A DNA stretch of 64,000 nucleotides from Rhinopithecus roxellana (GCF_007565055.1 NC_044561.1:30893483-30957482); one strand, 5' to 3'. Counted from the first letter of the stretch, positions 1-12,634 are shown. Program-made: numbers and translations. Notes: generated by a model from the letters alone, not told the origin.

Positions 1-479
1 TATGTGAGTAAGTCTAAAATAACTAAAATGTTTGGGCTGCAAAGGAAAAACACAAGGACATAGAAGTTAATGGCTACTGAAGACTGAAATCTAAAGGGTC
101 ATGAAATAGAAGCTTTAGCTAGTCCTCTGGGCTTTCATGGGCAAAGTGGATGAAGGATTGAGGGAAGCAACTTTAGCATCACTGAAAGAATTAACTTTTA
201 ATCACCAGATCTCTCAGGGGATGAAATGCATTTCTCTCCAAAATATTTAACAGCCTGATCTGGAAGAGTTCAAGTCCAGGCTTGGGACACCCTGTCACAG
301 GCAGGTCCTGATAGGGATTCCTGCAGTACCCGAGAGGTTACCCTGGAAGGCACATACAGTTGTTCCCAACTTTGGATAAATTGTTTTTCTAAAACCAAAA
401 TTGCCACTGCACTGTCCCATCATGATGCCACCCTGGTAAATCATACATTTCTTCACCTTTACTAATGCTGTCAGTCTGT

Positions 480-1065
480 CATTCCACAAATATTTATTGG
501 ACACACCAATAAATATTGGTACGGGGCATTGTTCTAAGCACGTGGAATACATTAGTGAATAAAACAGACAGAACCCACTGACTTCAAGGAACTTAGGTTC
601 TATGGGAATAATAAACAATTTTTTCTTTCTATATAAAATGATTATAATTGTTAAACGGTGGTGAGTGCTGTGCAAGAAAGAAAAAGTAGAGCAGATTGAA
701 GAGAATCTGGAAGCCAGAATGTGGTTTGCAGAATTAAAGGTCATGTCACATTGCACAGATGAGGCTTGAGCAAAGGCTGCAAGGAGCTGAGGAAGTGAAC
801 CACGTACTGTGAGAGAGAAGGCGGTTCTAGGCAGAGAGAACAGCTAATGTCTCAGGTAAGAGTGTGCCTGATACATCAGAGCAACAGCAAGGAGGCCAGG
901 GTGGATGGATCAGAGTAAGAGGGGAAGGGAGATAGAAGAGATGGTCGGAGAGGAGAGCCTTGTAGGTCATGGAGGACTCTGTAAACCACTGGAGGAGCTT
1001 GTGCTCTGCCTGGAATGGGAAGCCATGGAAGAACTTTAAGCAGAGGGTGGGTAAGATTAGAGTAA
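480..1065 (+). mobile_element. Old degenerate interspersed element, family not assigned
   Basis: The wording (ACAAATATTTATTGGACAC, GTGAATAAAACAGACAGAACC, GAACAGC...GCAAGGAGGCCAGGGTGG, CCTTGTAGGTCATGGAGGAC) matches a common old mammalian repeat that I recognise by pattern but cannot name with certainty (LINE-derived or similar). Related fragments appear near 15975-16090, 50270-50570 and 57160-57280. Confidence 0.5.
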
Positions 1066-1072
1066 CATTCTA

Positions 1073-1790
1073 CAGTAGTCTCTACTCATCCTAAGGGGAT
1101 ACATTCCAAGACCTCCAGTGGATGCCCGAAACCACGGATAGTACTGACCCCTATATATGCTACGTTTATTTTTTTATTTTATTTTATTTTTGAGACAGAG
1201 TCTTGCACTGTCATCCAGGCTGGAATGCAGTGGCACGATCTCAGCTCACTGCAACCTCTACCACCTGGGTTCAAGCAATTCTTCTGCCTCAGCCTCCCCA
1301 GTAGCTGGGATTACAGGTAATTGCTACCACGCCCAGCTAATTTTTGTATTTTTAGTAGAGATGGGGTTTCACCATGTTGGCCAGGCTGGTCTTGAACTTC
1401 TGACCTCTTGATCCGCCTGCCTTGGCCTCCCAAAGTGCTGGGATTATAGACGTTAGCCACCTCGCCCAGCCTGCTATGTTTATTTCTATACATACATACC
1501 TAAGCACTTGTTCTATGTTTGTATATATAGCACTTGTATGAATGATACCTATAATAAAGTTGAATTTATAAGTTAGGCACAGTAAGAGACTAATAACAAC
1601 AGTGATGAAATGATTCACGTCCCGTGTGGACAGAGCAGGATGGTACAAGACTTCATCATGCTATTCAGAAGGGCATGCAATTGAAAACTTATGAATTATT
1701 TCTGGAATTTTCCATTTAATATTTTTAAACCACGATTGACTGTGGGTCGCTAAAATCATGGAAAGCAAAACCTCAGATAAGGAGAGCCTG
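1073..1790 (+). mobile_element. Tigger-like DNA transposon, copy 1 (interrupted by an Alu)
   Basis: The element opens with CAGTAGTC after a TA dinucleotide and closes near 1790 with the degraded inverted counterpart (CAGATAAGGAGAG). Its interior (CATTCCAAGACCTCCAGTGG, then TTTATAAGTTAGGCACAG) is shared with the element at 30586-31063, so the two are copies of one TcMar-Tigger-type non-autonomous family. An Alu sits in it at 1169-1471. The exact subfamily is not assigned. Confidence 0.8.
1169..1471 (-). mobile_element. Alu (minus), full length, nested in Tigger-like element
   Basis: T-rich tail at the left, then the reverse complement of an Alu dimer ending CGCCCAGCC. The target-site duplication is TGCTACGTTTA (1158-1168) and TGCTATGTTTA (1472-1482), differing only by a CpG-to-TpG change. 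It lies inside the Tigger-like element and so is younger than it. Confidence 0.95.
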
Positions 1791-3177
1791 ATCTTGAAGA
1801 GTAGTAGGAGTAAAAGAATCACTGTACACTCTACAGAGGCAAAGGTAGAAACATAGCAACCTGCCAGATGGCTCCTCTAGAAACTCAGGGAAGAGATGGA
1901 GGCAATACGGTAGAGGAGTAAGATACGCTCAGGTTCTGGAAACATTTTTAATGTACAGCCGGCATAATATCTGAGAGGATATTTGAATGTGTTCCCCACT
2001 TGAAAGTTTTCATTACATATGACCATGTCCTCTTTTCTTTTTCTTCATTTATGTGGTGACATTGGACTGTGTTTGAATGATTGCTCAAACATTGTAGGGT
2101 CTTTTAGGAAACTGCACAAACATCATCATGGATATTCTCAACTGCACGCATTTTATCTTTTCACTACTATTTTAAGATGTCTTTTTGAGTATCCAGTACA
2201 ACCTTTGGGTCTGTATGACACTTATTTTGATTTAAGGAACTCAATGACTTAAGGAACTTGGGACATCTCAGGTTGCCTCAAGAGATTAACCTGTTTAACA
2301 GGGAAGATAGCAAGTGTATTCCCTCCTATGGCAAACTCCTCTGAAATATCAAAGTTTGGCCCAGTGTTTCAGTTAAATCAAATGTCAAGAAAAACACTTT
2401 GTATTCCTTAGACACAAGACAAATGCCATATGTTAAGTTTATTTTTAAATGGAGGATAAAAACAGGAAGACCATGTTCCAGTCTGAGAAAATATTGATGC
2501 CATGGTGTTGGTGAGGCAGGTTATGGTTTAATTCATACGTGTAGATTAAAAGAATCAAAAATGAACTCAAAATAATAATAATATCCTGAGGGAGTAGAGG
2601 TTAGGAAAGAAGAAAGAGAGAAATAAAAGCTTGATCTTTTTGTCCTGAGCTGAAGGATGGAGTTGTCATTACCTGAAATAGAGGTTATAGGTGGAACTGG
2701 TTTGAGGAAATAAGAATGATATCAGAAATTGAGTCATTAACCTGTTAAGTTTGAGTTTCAGATATCTATCAGACATCTGAATGAAGGTAAGAACAGGTAG
2801 TTAATACATGAGTCTAGAGTCTAGAAAACAGGTCTGGGCTGGAGACACAAATTTGAGTGTCCTTAGCCTATAGATAGGACTGGATGGATACATCAAGGAA
2901 ATGAACACCAGATGCCTCTAGCCCTGAATTTATAACACATCAACCTTGATAAGTTTATCTTTGTTTACTTAAGTCATTTTTCTCAACACATCACAGCCAT
3001 GAGATTTCTAAAATGCAGCCTGCAGTGAAGAGTTGTTAGTCATCACGTCAAATATAGTCTCCAAGCTTTACTGTAAGGATTAATTTGAAATGAGATTAGC
3101 ATCCCTAACAGCGGCAGAGATTGAAAAAAACAATCAACCCTGGGAGAAAACATACACGAAATGAAAATCACGAAAAT

Positions 3178-3300
3178 AACAGTAACTAAATTCTTGAGTG
3201 CTGACTATGTGCACTGTCCTAAATAGATTATTAACTCAGTTAATGTGCTCAACCAGCCTGTGAGTGAGTAAAGTATCTGCTCTTACAGCTGCATTTAAGT
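3178..3300 (+). mobile_element. MIR fragment (plus)
   Basis: Contains degraded MIR wording: TTCTTGAGTGCTGACTATGTG, TTAACTCAGTTAA and a following block that fits the MIR core. Old tRNA-derived SINE. Confidence 0.6.
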
Positions 3301-5045
3301 ACTGACTTAGTTTTTAAAAACTCTGTGTATCATAGTTCCTTCCATTTTCCCATAGAAAACAGAAATAAATATACTCTTCCAGAACCAAGAATCTTCACAG
3401 AAGCCTTAACTTTGGACTCAAAGAAAATCAACTTTGGTATGAGTAGTCAAGCTGAAATGCAAGATACGCTATACACAGTCAGTGCCAAATAAATGACTTT
3501 TTTCACTTTCTGTCATCACCACTCACCCCATTGTATCGTTATGACCACTTGTGATAGCCAAAACTCTTCTTCTGCTACTTGCTGTCCCACCTTTCCACTT
3601 GAAATAGCCCAAGGATGGAAGGACCATTCTTAAAACTCAACAGCAAAAAAACAATAAATTATAGCTTCTTTTTTTCTCTGGACTCACTTTTTTCTACCCT
3701 TCATATCTCCCACCTCGGTTCTTTGACCAGAACTCTACTTAAACATTCAGAACTCTGCCCAGGAAACCAATCTTTAGGTATTGCAGGCCAAGCATATTAA
3801 TTTTAGCTACTGTTGAAGCTTAATGAGAATTCAGCACCAACATATACTGGTGGAGTGCAATATACTTTCTTGAATATTTAGACTAGATTCTTCTTATAAG
3901 GTCCTTTGTAACCAAGGTACACAATTTTTCTTTTGGGAAGACTCCCACTTGCTTTCTCTGTTGCACTTCTGAAAAAACCCTATCTATGAAGATCTGCACT
4001 TTAAAAATGTTGTATTTCCGCAGGTAATTCGCTCACATACCCATTTTCATTTTTCAGTTTTGATTTTTCCTCTGCTCTGGAGGATGCACAGATCCCCTTA
4101 AGAATCCTATTAGATTTGGGTATATTAATATACCCACAAGTTTATGAAATGCCATTTTGCATATTTCCAAGTTCAAATAGAGAAGAAATTAACGTTTAAA
4201 ATGTGCAACCTGATCTTTGGGTCCCAGTGGTTTATTACATTCATGTTTATGGCATCAAACTCACTGATGGTTTAACAAACAGGACATTGGATTAAGACTC
4301 AAGAAAACCTAGGTACTTTTCTTTTGAACTGAGACTCATTAAAGATAGCTAAAGCTATTGAGAAACGGATTGGACTGCGGTGTAAGGTAGAGAATTTCTC
4401 ACACTGAGAGGTGTTCAGCAGTGGCTGTGTAGAGGGGACTCATGCGTCAAGAGGAGTTTGACCTGAAGGTCTCTTCCAATTCCTGCTATTTGTGACCCAT
4501 TTTCAGGGCCAATCCAAACAATTAACCTCACCATGCCTCACTTTCCTCACTGTGAAATAGCACTGACACCTATTCACCTCAGAAGTATATTCTAGGGTTT
4601 ATTTCGCTACTTATAAGGCATGGAGCAGACTTCATAAAAAGGGGCAATCTAAATAGCAAAGTTTGTTATTACTTAAAAGGAAGGCATAGGAAATTTTCAA
4701 TGCTCACTGGAAATAGCAGAGGTTTTTTTTCCTCCTCCATATGCTTCACCTGTTGCCTGAGTTACCCAATGTGCATGCAAATCAGCATTTTTTCTGTGTC
4801 ACATCTGAGAACACAGAGTAGACAGGCGGCCAAAGCAAGTGTTTAGAATTGGCCATTTGGATATTTTTGAAAGTTGTATCTATATGCAGAGCTTAGCTCA
4901 AATTCATGTGAAAAAAAACAGCCTTCTTTCTGTAAAGCATTTATTCAACCAAAGTTGCATTTCCAATTTCGTTCTTGGGGATACAAGTGGAAGAGACTTT
5001 TATGATATTATTTTGTATCTGTACGTTTTGTCTTTTTATTTAGAA

Positions 5046-5600
5046 AGATCTGAACTTAGAGAAAAATTGCAGGACATGTACAATAAACTCCTGTATACCC
5101 TTCACCTAGATTCATCATTTATTATCATTTGGCCTCATTTGCTGTAATGCTCTATCATTCTCTTAACATAGAAACACCTACGACAATAAAAATAATACTA
5201 AGTAGTAGCACTGGTGAACCATTTGAAAGTAAGCTGCAGACATCTTGACCTTTTTCCCTATAAATACATTAGCATGAATTTCCTAGGAAGGACCTTTCTT
5301 GTTACAACCACACTACAATTATCAAGTACAGAAGACTTAACAATAACATAATAATGTTACCTAAATACATAGAAATATATATTTGCTAATATTATTATTG
5401 GCAAAATAATAGTATATATTTGCTAGTTGTCCCAGGATCACAAATGGCATTCAGTTGTCAATCCCTTTCATCTCCTTTGATTCAGACAATTCAGCTTTCT
5501 TTTGCCATATATGACACTGACATTTTCAAAGAGTCCAGGTCAGATTTATTGTTGAATGTCCCTCTATTGGGTTTGTCTGGCTCTCTCTTATCTACATTTT
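5046..5600 (+). mobile_element. Old L1-type 3' region fragment
   Basis: Contains the run AAATTGCAGGACATGTACA, CCCTTCACCTAGATTC, ACCATTTGAAAGTAAGCTGC, CAATTCAGCTTTCTTTTG and AATGTCCCTCTATTGGGTTT, typical of the untranslated region of an old mammalian L1. Divergent and truncated at both ends. Confidence 0.6.
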
Positions 5601-6439
5601 ATTTTTAAATTCTCTCCATCTCAGTGAGCCAGAAAAAAATTCACCTTATCAGCATACCACGTACCTTTACCATTCACTGCAACTGGGGTCCCGGCAGGGC
5701 TGGGTCACTCCACACACAGGAGGATTAGCAAAGCTAGGTGTTGTGCCTAAATCAATGTCCTTCCTCTGAAGTAATTATTTGTTTAGCAAATGATTTTTAA
5801 CTGCTCATTACAACGAAATGTAAATGACTGATGGATTGCTGCAAAATGCAAATATAAGGGAAAGCTTTCTCTAAATTTTGTCTACTGTGTCTTTTGAATT
5901 GTAAATTCTCCATCATTTGCTAATGAAGGCAGAAAGGCTTTTCTTAAGCAAACAATTGCTTCAGGAAGAGAAATGTAAAACTCACTCCTTCCCTGTTCTT
6001 TGTTCTTCCCCCAGTTTCGGTCCCTAATCTTTAAATCTGCTGATCCTCCCCCTTTCTGAAGCTAATTTACCTATATACTGGCAAAAGGAGAAAAGTAGGA
6101 GTTTAACAGTGAGCTTTTTGTAAAAGATAAATTTATTCCAATTAGAAACTAGTCTTTCGGACTGAATTGTTCTCCCATTTCCTCTATTGGTATTAAAATA
6201 TATCTTCTTTTATGAAACAATTATAAAAGTTAATGGTCACATTTGGGGGGGGGGTGTTTATTAATGGTCTAGTGTACCAAATAAGGATTTAATATTGTGT
6301 GCTGGTCTAAAATGTTCTTTCTCTGTTTACTTATATAGCTATTTATTAATATAGTTAGTCAGTTTGTTAATTAGTTTTTCATTCAGTCAGTTGACGAGAG
6401 ATCCTAAAGTTGGGAGGGGCCACTGATTTGGAGGAAAGA

Positions 6440-6625
6440 GCCCTAAATTTGGTATCAGAAGGTGGATTTGGCCTTAATCCCTGGGTCTGCCATTTATTAG
6501 CTATATAACCTTGAGCAAGTTACTCCAGCCTGCAGCAGCCTTAGCTCATAATCTGTAAAATTAAGTGGTAATTGATGCCCCATCTACCTCAAGAGAGCAG
6601 GAATAAAATTCTCCTACTGGCTGTG
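6440..6625 (-). mobile_element. MIR fragment (minus)
   Basis: Reverse-complement MIR wording: GGTCTGCCATTTATTAGCTA, CCTTGAGCAAGTTACT, then AATCTGTAAAATTAAGTGGTA. Confidence 0.7.
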
Positions 6626-7099
6626 AGGACTCTGAAGCAGGTTGTGTTGTCTTGCACCCTCAGGGCCTAACATGAAGCTTGGCATCTAATGAGCATCCAG
6701 CAAATGTTTTCCCATAAAAATAAATGAAAGAAGTGAGAAAATGTATGTCAACTTTAAATCCCATAAATATGTAAGTCATCATGATAGAAAGATGTGACAT
6801 TCTATTCAACACAGAAAAAGAGAGCAGTTCATTGCAGTACACGAAATGCACTTTTTAAATGTTTTCTCCATGTTATTTAGAGACCACATTAAACTGTCCC
6901 TTGTGGTTATAGTCATGAAAAAAAAAAAAAATCTATGTGATTGCCAAGCAGGTGGGTGAAGAGAGAAAACAGGAGAGAAACTCAGGCAGCCTGAAGTCTC
7001 TATTTTTTCTCCATCTCATCAAACAGTCCTAAACCGTATCTGTTCCCTCAGCACCAACAACTTGTATTTATAAGGCAGGATGATGATGTCAACAGATTA

Positions 7100-7275
7100 A
7101 GTGTTGGATTCACAAACAGCAATTTTAATCCAGGATTCGTCTTAACTATCTTTGTAAGTTACTTAACTATCTTTGTAAGTTACTTAACTACTCTGGGCCC
7201 TGAATTCCTAATTTAAATAATAATAATAATAATGGTTACATCATAGGATTATTTCAAAGATTAACACATATTACA
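7100..7275 (-). mobile_element. MIR fragment (minus) with internal 21-bp duplication
   Basis: A MIR-like reverse-complement block (AAGTTACTTAACTACTCTGGGC) in which a 21-bp unit is tandemly repeated at 7142-7162 and 7163-7183 with a partial third copy to 7190. An (AAT)n tract follows at 7217-7234 where MIRs often carry AAT runs. Confidence 0.6.
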
Positions 7276-7487
7276 AATAACAAATATATGAACCCATGTT
7301 CTATATTTTCTTTCACTTTTAATGTTCCTCCGTAGTTCAGGACGTGGCTCTGGAAGTGAGAAGACAAGCAGGTGATTATAAGTACCTGAGGGACTTCAAC
7401 CACATTCACTGATTTGAAAAGGAGCAAGAATCCAGGAAGCCTATTATTCTAGCAATTCAATTTTTGTGTAAAAAGAGAAAAGGTTCA

Positions 7488-7856
7488 TGTATTAGTCCAT
7501 TTTCACACAGCTATAAATAACTACCTGAGACTGAGTAATTTATAACGAAAAGAGGTTTAATTGACTCATACTTCCACATGGCTGGGGAGGCCTCAGGAAA
7601 CTTACAATCATGGTGGAAGGTAAAGGGGAAGGAAGAAATGTCATACATGTTGGCAGAAAAGAGAGAGAGAGCAAGGGGGGAAGTGCCACACTTTTAAACC
7701 ATCAGATCTCGTGAAAATTCACTCACTATCACAAGAATGTCATGGGGGAGATCCGCCCCCATGATCCGGTCGCCTCCCACCAAGTTCCTCCCCCGAAACA
7801 TGGGGATTACAGTTCGAGATGAGATTTGAGTGGGGCCACAGAGCCAAGCCATATCA
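7488..7856 (-). mobile_element. THE1/MST-like solo LTR (minus)
   Basis: Begins TGTATTAGTCCATTTTCAC and ends AAGCCATATCA, the reverse complement of the MaLR LTR pattern TGATATGGTTTGG...ATTAGCAGCATG...ACTAATACA. Flanking 5-bp duplications are GTTCA (7483-7487) and GATCA (7857-7861), with one mismatch. No internal retroviral sequence follows, so it is a solo LTR. Confidence 0.9.
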
Positions 7857-9142
7857 GATCATGAGCCCTAAATCTTGATAAGGTTCTACAGCAACTACCC
7901 TCCCATTCTACCACTCCCACACATTTAACTCTGAAGTTCAATATCATTATACATTTATTGTACATCAGAATCAAACCTAACTATGGTGGTAGAGAAACCT
8001 CTCCTCATTTGAGCCACACACAAAAAAATGTACTGTCTAGTTAAAAAAAAAAAAGTAGCTACATAAGTAAAACAAGAAAAGGAAAAATGTGAGTTTGGCA
8101 GTAGCTGGAATCCATGCTGAATCTTGCACTGAACATATCACAATTTTCATCTGAATACTCATGAAGCTTAATATTCCCTATTGATTACCTAAAGCTGACA
8201 AACCCTGAAGGCACAGAACTGCATACAAAAAAAATAAAAAATCCTCAATTTTTCAGTGTGACAGAAGTCCTTACTCTGAGAGCCAAGGTGCAGCATAGTG
8301 AGCACCTGTTAACATTAGGGGAAATAAGAGGGAGTCTTTTACACAGTGGCTCTCCTTGCCCTAGTAAAGCACTTCTATTAGGAAACCGTGCAGATCAATA
8401 CATCCACACCTGTGGTAAACCAAACATTCTCCATCAAGTTAGTTAGACATATATGTTTTGTTGCAATAACCAATAGAGAAGTTTTTTAAAATTCTGTTTC
8501 TGCTTTTATGATCATAATTTCTAAAAATTCTATGGTCTTTTAAAAACATCAAGTAGGATTTTCCCATTTAACCTTCAAATATTATTAGGAAGAAAATGTA
8601 ATGAGCATGAGCCATTTACAAATAGTTTATATGGCAGGAACTCAAAGATTATATAGAGCAACCCGACTAATTAGCTGGTTAAGAGTATTTTTTATATAAA
8701 TACTTAATAAAAGGCTTACAGAAGTTTATAGCCTCGACAAATCTCCATATTCTATTGGTTTTGTGAGTGAGCAGGTGTGATCTATTTCATCGAACTCTTT
8801 GGAAACTTCAACCAACTTTTTGTTTACCAAGTTTTACAGTTGCAGGCTTGATTTGTTAAAGATAGGAGGTGTTTGCTGAAAGCTGAAAAGGACAATTGCA
8901 TTCTAAATAAATTTAAAATGCTCCTGAGAAAATTATGCTTCCAAGCCACACATACGCACAAAGGGGAAATAGTATGATCCACCACAGAAAGATGAGTGAC
9001 AAATGGGAAGTCAGGAGTGTAACCGTTAGGAAGGTGGCCACTGGGTACATTTTGGAGTTGAAACAAGTTTAACTATAGATGACAATAAACAATACTCTGT
9101 TGACAGAACAGTCTCGTTGCATGATTGGATGTCATTTTCTAG

Positions 9143-9324
9143 GTCTAATACGTCTACAAGAGCTCATCAAAGCTCCCTCCAGATATAATATTAAAATCAA
9201 AATCCGCCAGCTGCCCTCTGGGAATAAAGATGCCAAGCCTTTACTCAAGGAGATGAAGAAAGGCAAGGAGTTCTATGTGATATTTGATTGTTCACATGAA
9301 ACAGCCGCTGAAATCCTTAAGCAG
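9143..9324 (+). CDS. GRIK1: GRIK1 coding exon (exon 4 by usual numbering), amino-terminal domain
   Basis: This internal exon encodes part of the extracellular ATD of the kainate receptor subunit GluK1. The ATD drives subunit assembly of these glutamate-gated cation channels at the neuronal surface. The exon begins after an AG at 9141-9142, preceded by a short T-rich stretch, and ends at CAG|gtaaga, a good donor. Its 182 bp comprise the last two bases of a Gly codon plus 60 full codons, so it enters in phase 1 and leaves in phase 0. The peptide runs from LIRLQELIKAPSRYN through KPLLKEMKKGKEFYVIFDC to AAEILKQ, as I recall for GluK1. It carries basic helices and one Cys (FDC). The reading frame stays open for 68 codons past the donor. 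The preceding exon is not in the window. Identification is sure at family level; GRIK1 over its paralogues follows from exons 6 and 7. Confidence 0.96.
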
Positions 9325-9620
9325 GTAAGAGGGCTAGGGAGGAGGTGGAAGTGTGGGAGAAATGTTATTTTCTATTTTTCAAAAATGCCATCTAGTTTTC
9401 ACTTCACGCAGCATAATAAAACTGCAGCAGTCCAGTTTAGGCTGAAGATTATAATTTTCAGAACCCTTTTAAAGAGGCAAGGGGCTCAGAGAGTTCACAG
9501 GGCTTCAGTGAAGCCGTATGTGAGTGCTTAGTTATAAATGTGTGCTTCTATGGGTGGACCAAGTGGTATGTGACTCCTACCAGCAGAAGATGAGAGGAGG
9601 ACATCATTTCGAGGTGATTA

Positions 9621-9624
<4 letters not shown>

Positions 9625-9674
<50 letters not shown>

Positions 9675-9713
9675 TGTCTCTCTCTCTCTGTGTCTCTCTC
9701 TCTCTCGTGTCTC
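9625..9713 (+). repeat. (TC)n microsatellite with TG interruptions
   Basis: About 36 bp of pure TC followed by TC runs interrupted by TG, ending at 9713. It lies 300 bp downstream of the exon 4 donor and is a long polypyrimidine tract on the transcribed RNA. Confidence 0.98.
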
Positions 9714-10036
9714 TTGAAAAGACTGCGGCAGATTTCATTTACACAATGCCTGACTTGTCCTAAATACATCTTCCTCATGGCAAGACCCCTTTTGTCAAAC
9801 ATGCAGGATTGCAAACACGATAAAAAAAGGCATACAGGGACAGTTACAGAAAAGATGCCTCTTTCTTCTAATTTGTTGTAGACAATAAACTGCTATGCAT
9901 TAATCTCCACAATGTGGGTGGAAATACTTAGTAAATTGTGAAATCCTATATAAATGAAGACATGAGTAATGTTCAGAATAATAACAATAGAACAATACTT
10001 TCTGAGCACTTGGTCTTATGCTTAAGAAAGCAAATT

Positions 10037-10302
10037 CACCAGGAGGCCGAGGCAGGCGGGATCACCTGAGGTTGGGAGTTCGAGACCAGCCTGACCAACA
10101 TGGAGAAACCCCATTTCCACTAAAAATACAAAATTAGCCGGCCTGGTGGCACATGCCTGTAAGCTCAGCAACTTGGGAGGTGGAGGCAGGAGAATCGCTT
10201 GAACCCGGAAGGCGGAGGTTGCAGTGAGCCGAGATCGCACCATTGCACTCCAGGCACTCCAGCCTGGGCAACAAGAGTGAAACTTCGACTCAAAAAAAAA
10301 AG
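10037..10302 (+). mobile_element. Alu (plus), 5'-truncated
   Basis: Starts within the left monomer (GGAGGCCGAGGCAGGCGG) and ends in poly-A. Candidate duplications AAAGCAAATTCA (10025-10036) and AAAGTAAACTCA (10308-10319) flank it. An 8-bp duplication (CACTCCAG twice) is present near 10247-10262. Confidence 0.92.
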
Positions 10303-10349
10303 CCAAAAAAGTAAACTCAGAATTAGAAGGAAAAAAAAAAAAAAAAGCA

Positions 10350-10490
10350 TAGACTAGTACTTCTCACTCCAGAATGATTTTGCCCCCTGGAAACTTAGAG
10401 CAATGTCTGAAGACATTTCGGGGTGTCATACATGGAACAAGGTCCTCTACTGGCAACTAGTGGGTACTGCTAAACATCTTGTAATAAACA
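10350..10490 (+). mobile_element. hAT-type MER5-like DNA transposon fragment
   Basis: The sequence TACTTCTCACTCCAGAATGA, TTTTGCCCCCTGGAAA, GCAATGTCTGAAGACATTT and TGCTAAACATCTTGTAAT follows the MER5 (hAT-Charlie) pattern; only the first two thirds are recognisable. Confidence 0.75.
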
Positions 10491-10985
10491 TCTGGAAAGG
10501 CGAGCGAGATGTTTAAAATAGAAGCATTAATAAAAGATCAGATGAATGAACTTGGAAGAAAGAAAAAATAGCCAGGTTTTATTTATGTGGTCTGCCGGCC
10601 ATCTCTTTATGTTTCAGTCGTTATTGTGGCATAGGCAATGTTTTTATCTAAATAACACAAGCTGTTATTGTATTATTTTGTTTAAAAGGTCTGGGATTGC
10701 TATGTTGTTGATGGTAAGGGCCGGTAATTTCATAAGTAGATAAACCCCTCTACAGGAATGCAGAACTGTGAATTCTTGAATCACTAGAAAGAGCTCTTTT
10801 CAAATAGTCATCTGGCCTGACTCTCTGGTGCTCCATCTCACACTTGCAGAGCACCTCCACACAACCGTTGAGTTCAGAATTGAGTTTTTAATTGCACTGA
10901 ACATCGGCAGTCAAAAAAGTTAACCAAATGTTTCCATTATCTGTTGGATGATTAGAATAAAAAAGAAATCTATTTAAAGTTGGAG

Positions 10986-11261
10986 CTGGGAGGCTGAGGC
11001 AGGAGGATCACTTGAGGTCAGGAGTTCAAGACGAGCCTGGCCAACACGGTGAAACCCCGTCTCTATTAAAAATACAAAAAAATTAGCGGGGTGTGGTGAC
11101 GGGCACCTGTAATCCTAGCTACTTGGGAGGCTGAGGGAAGAGAATCACTTGAACCTGGGAGGTGGAGGTTGCAGCGAGCCAAGATTATGCCACTGCACTC
11201 TAGCTTGAGTGACAGAGCGAGACTCCATCCCCCAAAAAATAAATAAATAAAATAAAATAAA
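10986..11261 (+). mobile_element. Alu (plus), 5'-truncated
   Basis: Begins at GGGAGGCTGAGGCAGGAGG inside the left monomer and ends in an A-rich tail with AAAT units (11234-11261). Confidence 0.92.
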
Positions 11262-12634
11262 GCTGGGAACACAAAGTTGCATTTGAAAGCCATTACAGAC
11301 ATCACCATATCTAATTCTCACACTTTGCAAGATATAAAATGACATCGCCAGAGTCATGCATCCAGTGCTTTCTCCACCATGACATGCTGTCACTCCTGTT
11401 AGGCAGAAGAGTATTGGTTTCTTAATTCTACGCTATAGTTACATTAACAAATCTTTAGATATTAAAATTATCTCTCCATAAAGCAAGCAAGCATGTGGCA
11501 GTAGTGTCAACAACTGAAGAACTTTAAAGGTAAAGAAATGCAATCAGTAATCCTTTATCATAAGGCTTCATTTAAGAATGTTAATACAGTTCATTAAAGG
11601 ATGTAATGAAGTGTGTGGGTCAGAACTGAGAAAAACACCCAGATTTATGTGTAGCCCTCAAAAGGCAAAGAAGCTTCCCTTCCCAGGAGCCTGTTGTAAC
11701 ACAGGTTGAGGACGTCTGTTAGATTTAAGAGAATGATTTGCTGATGAGGCTTCTCTTTGCTAGATACTCATTTGTCTCACACAACTGGCCACACCTCTCC
11801 CAAGGGCGGGTCTGGAATAGGCAAGAGCAGTGTACGGTGATGGCAGGGAAGGGCTGTTTCTATTTCACTAAATTTGGACTTGAAGTTCCTTTGATAGAAG
11901 TGCTTCTTTCCTAGTAGCCTGGGGATTACATCATTCAAAGGACAATTAAGACAAAAACAAAAGCAAAATATCTAAGAGCGGCACTCTCAAGAAATGTCTA
12001 GCTGGGACAGCAGGGAGTAGGATTAGTTCAGCTTTGTGCCAGCCACTGACACAGATGTGTTTCTCTCTATCCTCTCTCTTATGTTTTAGCCTATGTTTGC
12101 TTTTCCTAATCATTTTAGTGTTAAGAGTGGCTGTGAGGCTTGGAGGAAGACACTAAAGAGATGGCTCATCCTGTTTTCGTTCTAGACTAATAATCTGCAA
12201 ATATTTTGAAGATAAGAACCTTTTGTTTAAAGGTCCTAGCATGAAATTCCTCCTGTATTGCATGTAAAAGGGCAATTGCTCTTTTTGGAATAACTACAGA
12301 GGACTCAGGTCAGCTTAACGGGACTTCATTGGAACCTCCAGAGGCTGATGTGCTTGAAATGGGATATTGGAGACATCAGAACTTTTCTGTTCTGGTCAAA
12401 GTAAGGCCTAAGCACTCTATGTGATCCAGCTTAACTTGCTCCATTTGCCCCGAAGAGAAACCTGTAGAAACAGAGACTTGTCTGCTAAGAGGTTCCCTAG
12501 GGAGGCTGAGGACTCAGGAGTTCTGGTTCCTGATTCTGGCTGCCATTGCACTAATCCTTGAACCCAAGGAAAGGAAGGAGACTTACCTCTTTTACCGAGG
12601 GTCCTAAGAGGTGCCAACGAAGGTGCATGGCATC

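Larger units (their letters stand above)
1..9142 (+). other. GRIK1: GRIK1 upstream intron (3' part)
   Basis: This is intronic sequence ending at the exon 4 acceptor. The preceding exon's known peptide was not seen in any frame here. Recognised contents are an old retroelement stretch at about 480-1065, a Tigger element with a nested Alu (1073-1790), MIRs near 3178, 6440 and 7100, an old L1-type fragment at 5046-5600 and a THE1/MST-like LTR (7488-7856). The stretches 1-480, 1791-3177, 3301-5045, 5601-6439, 6625-7090 and 7862-9142 are AT-rich DNA in which I see no gene or named repeat, apart from short A runs and a G run at 6245-6253. Confidence 0.85.

Noticed and set aside
295..756. 153-codon minus-strand ORF, one of the longest in the window
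   Set aside because: It overlaps an old interspersed repeat and shows no domain, signal or homology I recognise; it lies antisense in an intron.
1157..1411. ORF reading LALSSRLECSGTISAHCNL and similar ORFs at 10022, 11066, 18673, 22969, 35297, 40428, 52951, 60638 and 63650
   Set aside because: These are standard translations of Alu elements on either strand, not genes.
9524..9814. Ser/Leu- and Arg/Glu-rich ORFs on both strands
   Set aside because: Translations of the (TC)n microsatellite.
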